64,000 nucleotides of DNA from Clostridia bacterium (GTDB taxonomy: Bacteria; Bacillota; Clostridia; Christensenellales; Aristaeellaceae): positions 17,059 through 81,058 of the forward strand of contig JAFWXL010000092.1 in NCBI GenBank assembly GCA_017545905.1. Reading direction: 5' to 3'. This document shows, in pieces, positions 60,805 to 64,000 of this stretch (the first letter of the stretch is position 1; each line of letters begins with the position of its first letter). Both the position numbers and the translations under genes were made by a program. Below the pieces are notes generated by a model that saw only the letters and a list, made by a program, of their open reading frames with translations, ran no database searches and was not told the DNA's origin.

Positions 60805-62289
60805 TTATTCCTTGACGCCGCCGACAGCAACGCCTGCGATAATGTACTTGCTGAAGCAGAAGTACACGATCAGAAGCGGAAGCGCCGTAAGCGTGAGGCC
60901 CAGATAGATGGAGCCGAACTCCGTGCGATAGATATCGCCGCGCAGCTCCTTGACCATCATCGGCAGGGTCTTCATCGTAGGATCAGAGAGCAGCATGAGC
61001 GGAGTCAGATAGTTATTCCAGGATCCGATGACCGCCATGATGCCCATGGTCGCCATAGCCGGGATCATGATCGGCATGATGATCGTATTGTAGGTGTAGA
61101 ATTCGCCCGCACCGTCGATACGCGCCGCTTCCACCAGCGAGATCTGGAAATTCGCCTCCAGATATTGCTTAAAGAAGAAGACCGTCGAAGCTGCAGCAAT
61201 GGACGGAATGACCAGCGGCAGATAGCTGTTCGTCCAGCCGAGGCGATACATGAACATGTAAAAACCCGTCGCCGTGACCTGGCCCGGAATCATGATGATC
61301 GCCAGAATCACGCTGTAGAGGAACTTCGCGCCCTTGAAGCGATAGACCGTCAGTCCATATGCCGTCAGCGCGGAGAAATACACGCTCAGAATTGTCGCGC
61401 CGAAGGCGATGATCGCACTGTTCTTGAAGCCCACCCAGACGCTGAAGCTCTTGCGCTCAAGCACCTGCCAGTTATGGCCCAGGAACGTGGACGGAATCAG
61501 AGAGATACCGCCCTGGATCTGCTGAGAATTTCGGGTCGCATTGACTATCATGATCCAGAAGGGCAGCAGGCTCAGGATGCACAGGCAGATGCACAGCACA
61601 TAGATCATGGAGCGCTTGCTGTTGAGAACCGTAGAACAGTTGATCAGCAGCGCCACGACCGGCAGCGCTATCAGAACGCCTGCCAGCACCCAATTGATCT
61701 GCGGATTGCCATAAGGCAGCTTGACCGGAATCGCCTGCACACGGAAAATGCAGTAGATGATCATCAGCTCCGCCACGAGGTTGGCAAAACTGGAATAGGT
61801 ATAGAACTTGCTGACGATTTTTCCATTAGGAATGAGCACGCACGCAGCAGCAATCACCAGCAGCACAGCGGCAAGCTTGGTCATCAGATACAGATCAGAG
61901 AAATCGGTCGGGTAGATCGCGCCGTTCTCATTGACGACCTGCATATTGACTTCAATTCCGGCGGGAAGCTGGCCCGGCATAAGCGCATACTTAAGGCCGC
62001 TCTGTCCGGCCTGGCTGGCAAGCGCCGCCTGCTCGGCGAGAAGCTCGTCGACCTTAGCCTGCTGCTTGTCGATCTTGGTCTGCTGCTTATCCAGATCTTT
62101 CTGAGCCTTGCCCTGATCAACATAGCGCTGCAGCTTGGCCTGTTCGCTTTCCAGGCGGCCAACCTGCTTGTCAATCTCTTCCTGCAGCGCAGCCGCAGAG
62201 TTATCCTCAAACGTAGCGATCGGCATGAACATCAGGCCTGCCGTCACAATCAGCAGAAGGGCGCAAATGAATCTCGTTGCCTTGGTCAT
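60805..62289 (-). CDS. MalG-type sugar ABC permease with long N-terminal membrane and coiled-coil extension
   Basis: A 494-residue protein. The C-terminal 270 residues are a normal carbohydrate permease with the EAA loop EAARIDGAGEFYTYNTIIMP. The first 220 residues are extra: transmembrane helix 1 (ICALLLIVTAGLMFMPI), a Gln/Lys-rich coiled coil outside the cell (about 33-95, with DKQQTKIDKQQAKVDELLAE), a short extracytoplasmic part, then three more helices (about 136-220). Ordinary MalG proteins are about 280 residues. The coiled coil could contact the binding protein or cell wall. Its ATG overlaps the upstream permease stop by four bases. Confidence 0.88.
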   Translation of the reverse strand: MTKATRFICALLLIVTAGLMFMPIATFEDNSAAALQEEIDKQVGRLESEQAKLQRYVDQGKAQKDLDKQQTKIDKQQAKVDELLAEQAALASQAGQSGLKYALMPGQLPAGIEVNMQVVNENGAIYPTDFSDLYLMTKLAAVLLVIAAACVLIPNGKIVSKFYTYSSFANLVAELMIIYCIFRVQAIPVKLPYGNPQINWVLAGVLIALPVVALLINCSTVLNSKRSMIYVLCICLCILSLLPFWIMIVNATRNSQQIQGGISLIPSTFLGHNWQVLERKSFSVWVGFKNSAIIAFGATILSVYFSALTAYGLTVYRFKGAKFLYSVILAIIMIPGQVTATGFYMFMYRLGWTNSYLPLVIPSIAAASTVFFFKQYLEANFQISLVEAARIDGAGEFYTYNTIIMPIMIPAMATMGIMAVIGSWNNYLTPLMLLSDPTMKTLPMMVKELRGDIYRTEFGSIYLGLTLTALPLLIVYFCFSKYIIAGVAVGGVKE

Positions 62290-63239
62290 TTTCCAGCCCT
62301 CCTCTTCTTCGGCACCGCGTCACGATCGCGCATGAGCATGGCGAGGATCAGCGAGCAGATCACGATGATAATGAACAGAACGACAGACGCCGCGCTGGCC
62401 ATGTTGAAGTTATTGGGCGTCTCAAAGCCCTGCTGATAGATGAAGCGGGCGACGGTATTGGTTGTGTAGTTCGGGTTACCCTGCGTCATCAGGTGCGGAA
62501 TATCGAACATGGTCAAACCACCGACGAGGGAGGTGACCAGATTATACAAAAGGATGGGCTTGATCAGCGGCAGCGTAATCTTCCAGAACACCTGTCTGGA
62601 GGTGCAGCCGTCCACCATTGCCGCCTCAAAGAGGACCGGATTGATGCCCAGCATACCGGCGATCATGATGATCATGGTATTGCCATACCACATCCACCAC
62701 TGCACGAAGGAGATCAGGCCTCTGGACGCAGCGACGGAGCGGAAGAATTCAATCGGAGAAGAGACCAGGCCAAACTGCTGAAGCAGCGTATTGACCGGCG
62801 CAATCGGGAAATTGAACAGAGAGAAGAACAACATGGCGATCGTCGCCGCGGTGATGATATTGGGCACGAAGATCAGCACCTTGAAAGCGCCCTGGAAGCG
62901 GAGCTTGAGGTGCGTATCGGTGAACCAGCTGGCCAGAATCAGCGCCATGCCGATCTGCGGAATGAAGTTAAAGATCCAGATGATCACCGTATTGCCCATG
63001 GATTGCCAGAAGAAGCGGGAGACGTCCGTGCCAAAGGCAAAGAGCTTCTGGAAGTTATCAAAGCCGATGATAGAATTTTCCAGCACCTTGCTCCAGCCGG
63101 CGGCGTCGGTCAGCGACGTGCGGAACGTAAAGAAAATCGGATAGAGCTGGAAAATGAGGAATGTGATAAAGAACGGAGCTACAAACAGGTAGCCGTACTT
63201 GTCATAGCTGATGGATTTGCGTTTTTTTGCACCTTGCAT
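62286..63239 (-). CDS. MalF-type sugar ABC permease
   Basis: A 317-residue inner-membrane permease of a carbohydrate importer. Six or seven helices begin with YLFVAPFFITFLIFQLYPIF; the EAA loop is FEAAMVDGCTSRQVFWKITLPLI. AAGGGGTGG lies before ATG 63239. The gene is overlapped by the MalG-type partner and lies 165 bp downstream of the solute-binding protein gene. No ATPase gene is present, so a shared MsmK-type ATPase elsewhere is likely. Confidence 0.92.
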   Translation of the reverse strand: MQGAKKRKSISYDKYGYLFVAPFFITFLIFQLYPIFFTFRTSLTDAAGWSKVLENSIIGFDNFQKLFAFGTDVSRFFWQSMGNTVIIWIFNFIPQIGMALILASWFTDTHLKLRFQGAFKVLIFVPNIITAATIAMLFFSLFNFPIAPVNTLLQQFGLVSSPIEFFRSVAASRGLISFVQWWMWYGNTMIIMIAGMLGINPVLFEAAMVDGCTSRQVFWKITLPLIKPILLYNLVTSLVGGLTMFDIPHLMTQGNPNYTTNTVARFIYQQGFETPNNFNMASAASVVLFIIIVICSLILAMLMRDRDAVPKKRRAGK

Positions 63240-63312
63240 ATGCCCACCCCTTTACTTGGAAAGTCTCACCCCAGCCGGGGTGGAACGGCACACTGCCGAT
63301 GAGAAGACGAAA

Positions 63313-63352
63313 GGGGCTGCCTCTGCCCCGATTCCGTTGCAAGAGGCAGCCC
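63313..63352 (-). other. Strong intercistronic hairpin between binding protein and permease genes
   Basis: GGGGCTGCCTCT and AGAGGCAGCCCC form a perfect 12-bp stem with a 16-nt loop. It probably protects the binding-protein mRNA 3' end and lowers permease expression, a known arrangement in sugar importers. No strong U-run. Confidence 0.65.
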
Positions 63353-63404
63353 CCGTGTTTCCGGGTTACTTACAGCTGCGCTGTATATGTGTGATTGTAT
63401 GATA

Positions 63405-64000
63405 TTACTCAACAACCAGTTCCGGGAACTGAGCCTTGACCTGAGCCTTGAACTCAGCGATCGCGGCGTCGAGCTCGGCCTCGCCCTTGGAGTACGGCGT
63501 GGTCACATAGTCGCTCCACAGGGAGTTCATCTTCTCGTCATAGTCGGTCATGATCGCGCCGTTGGCCAGGTTGGCCGCCTCAGCGAAGATGCCGTAGTGA
63601 TCCTGGCCGCCCAGGAACGGGTTCGGAGTGCCGCCTTCCGCGAGGATCTTCTCAACCACAGCGTTGGAGCCGACGAAGTCGCCGGAATCCTTGGCATAGT
63701 TGTACAGGAACTCTTCGCTCATGGTGAAGAACAGGATAAAGTCCTTCACAGCAGCCTTGGCGGCGTCGTCCATCTTGGCAACCTTGGCCTCGTTCGCGCC
63801 GATCCAGGTGCCGCCCCAGGAGTAACCGACCGGGCCAGCGACCATGCGCCAGTCACCATAGGTGCCGCCGTCCTTCTCGCAGGCAGCCTTCATCTCTTCG
63901 TCGGTCATGGTGTCGTTGGTGGTCAGGCCGCAGTTCGGCTTAAGGGTGTAGTGCAGGCCCCAGGTCGGGAGGAAGAAGCACAGGGTGGTGTCGGTCTTCA
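63405..64000 (-). CDS. Extracellular sugar-binding protein, C-terminal part (cut by window end)
   Basis: The last 198 codons of a solute-binding protein for the adjacent importer; the N-terminus lies beyond 64000 and the frame is open to the edge. Visible segments include WGLHYTLKPNCG, GYSWGGTWIGANEAKV, AVKDFILFFTMSEEFLYNYA and a helical C-terminus ending PELVVE. This is the usual C-lobe pattern of family 1 extracellular sugar-binding proteins (domain-swap helix SEEFLYNYAKDSGDFVGSN). The ligand is probably a xylo-oligosaccharide, inferred from the neighbours only. Confidence 0.85.
   Translation of the reverse strand, partial: KTDTTLCFFLPTWGLHYTLKPNCGLTTNDTMTDEEMKAACEKDGGTYGDWRMVAGPVGYSWGGTWIGANEAKVAKMDDAAKAAVKDFILFFTMSEEFLYNYAKDSGDFVGSNAVVEKILAEGGTPNPFLGGQDHYGIFAEAANLANGAIMTDYDEKMNSLWSDYVTTPYSKGEAELDAAIAEFKAQVKAQFPELVVE

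Overview
The window reads as a chromosomal segment of a moderately high-G+C Bacillota, most likely class Clostridia. The supporting signs are a dcw cluster led by MraZ with a SpoVD-like PASTA transpeptidase and a meso-DAP type MurE, a tig-clpP-clpX-lon-engB cluster, a WalRK-like two-component operon followed by two GerMN proteins, strong AGGAGG ribosome binding sites, consensus sigma-A promoters, and a tetrahydrofolate riboswitch ahead of folT. I cannot fix family or genus from the sequence alone. No rRNA, tRNA, CRISPR array, phage or IS transposase was seen. The window is mostly ordinary core genome, with a xylose/xylo-oligosaccharide locus at the right end.

Layout. 0-6 kb: an aspartate dehydrogenase homologue with a 2-hydroxyacid dehydrogenase homologue that lacks catalytic residues; rubrerythrin and thymidine kinase; a cytidylate-kinase-like protein; a glycerate-type dehydrogenase; a secreted protein. 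6.3-18.7 kb (minus strand): mraZ, ftsL-like, spoVD/ftsI, murE, mraY, murD, ftsW, divIB, ftsA and ftsZ. rsmH, murF, murG, murC and murB are absent from the cluster, and ftsA carries an in-frame TAG. 18.9-28.4 kb: phosphoesterase, zinc-ribbon protein, CAP-domain protein, then an operon of response regulator, histidine kinase, two GerMN proteins and holA, divergent from a D,D-carboxypeptidase. 28.4-29.2 kb: two divergent XRE regulators. 29.2-36 kb: protein quality-control operon. 36-38 kb: a membrane protein that looks like a decayed cyclic-glucan-synthase relative. 38-45.7 kb: threonine dehydratase, SpoU-type methyltransferase, and a MacAB-like export system with two paralogous adaptors. 45.8-49.5 kb: three family 2 glycosyltransferases and a YdcF-like protein. 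49.5-50.7 kb: folT with its riboswitch. 50.7-53 kb: a secreted OB-like protein and an FAD oxidoreductase behind a terminator-like leader. 53.2-64 kb: xylA, xylB, a GH3 beta-xylosidase, a cysteine desulfurase, a ROK regulator and a sugar ABC importer cut by the window end.

Two dispersed non-coding repeat families occur. Family A is a double-hairpin element ending in a TTCGCTTCGCG-like tail (five copies plus a degenerate inverted one). Family B is an element of about 105-150 bp always found immediately after the terminator of a minus-strand gene (three copies plus fragments). I regard these, the ftsA amber codon, the extended MalG-type permease, the divergent GT84-like protein and the leader of the FAD oxidoreductase as the items most worth following up. 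I did not find a clearly new multi-gene system.
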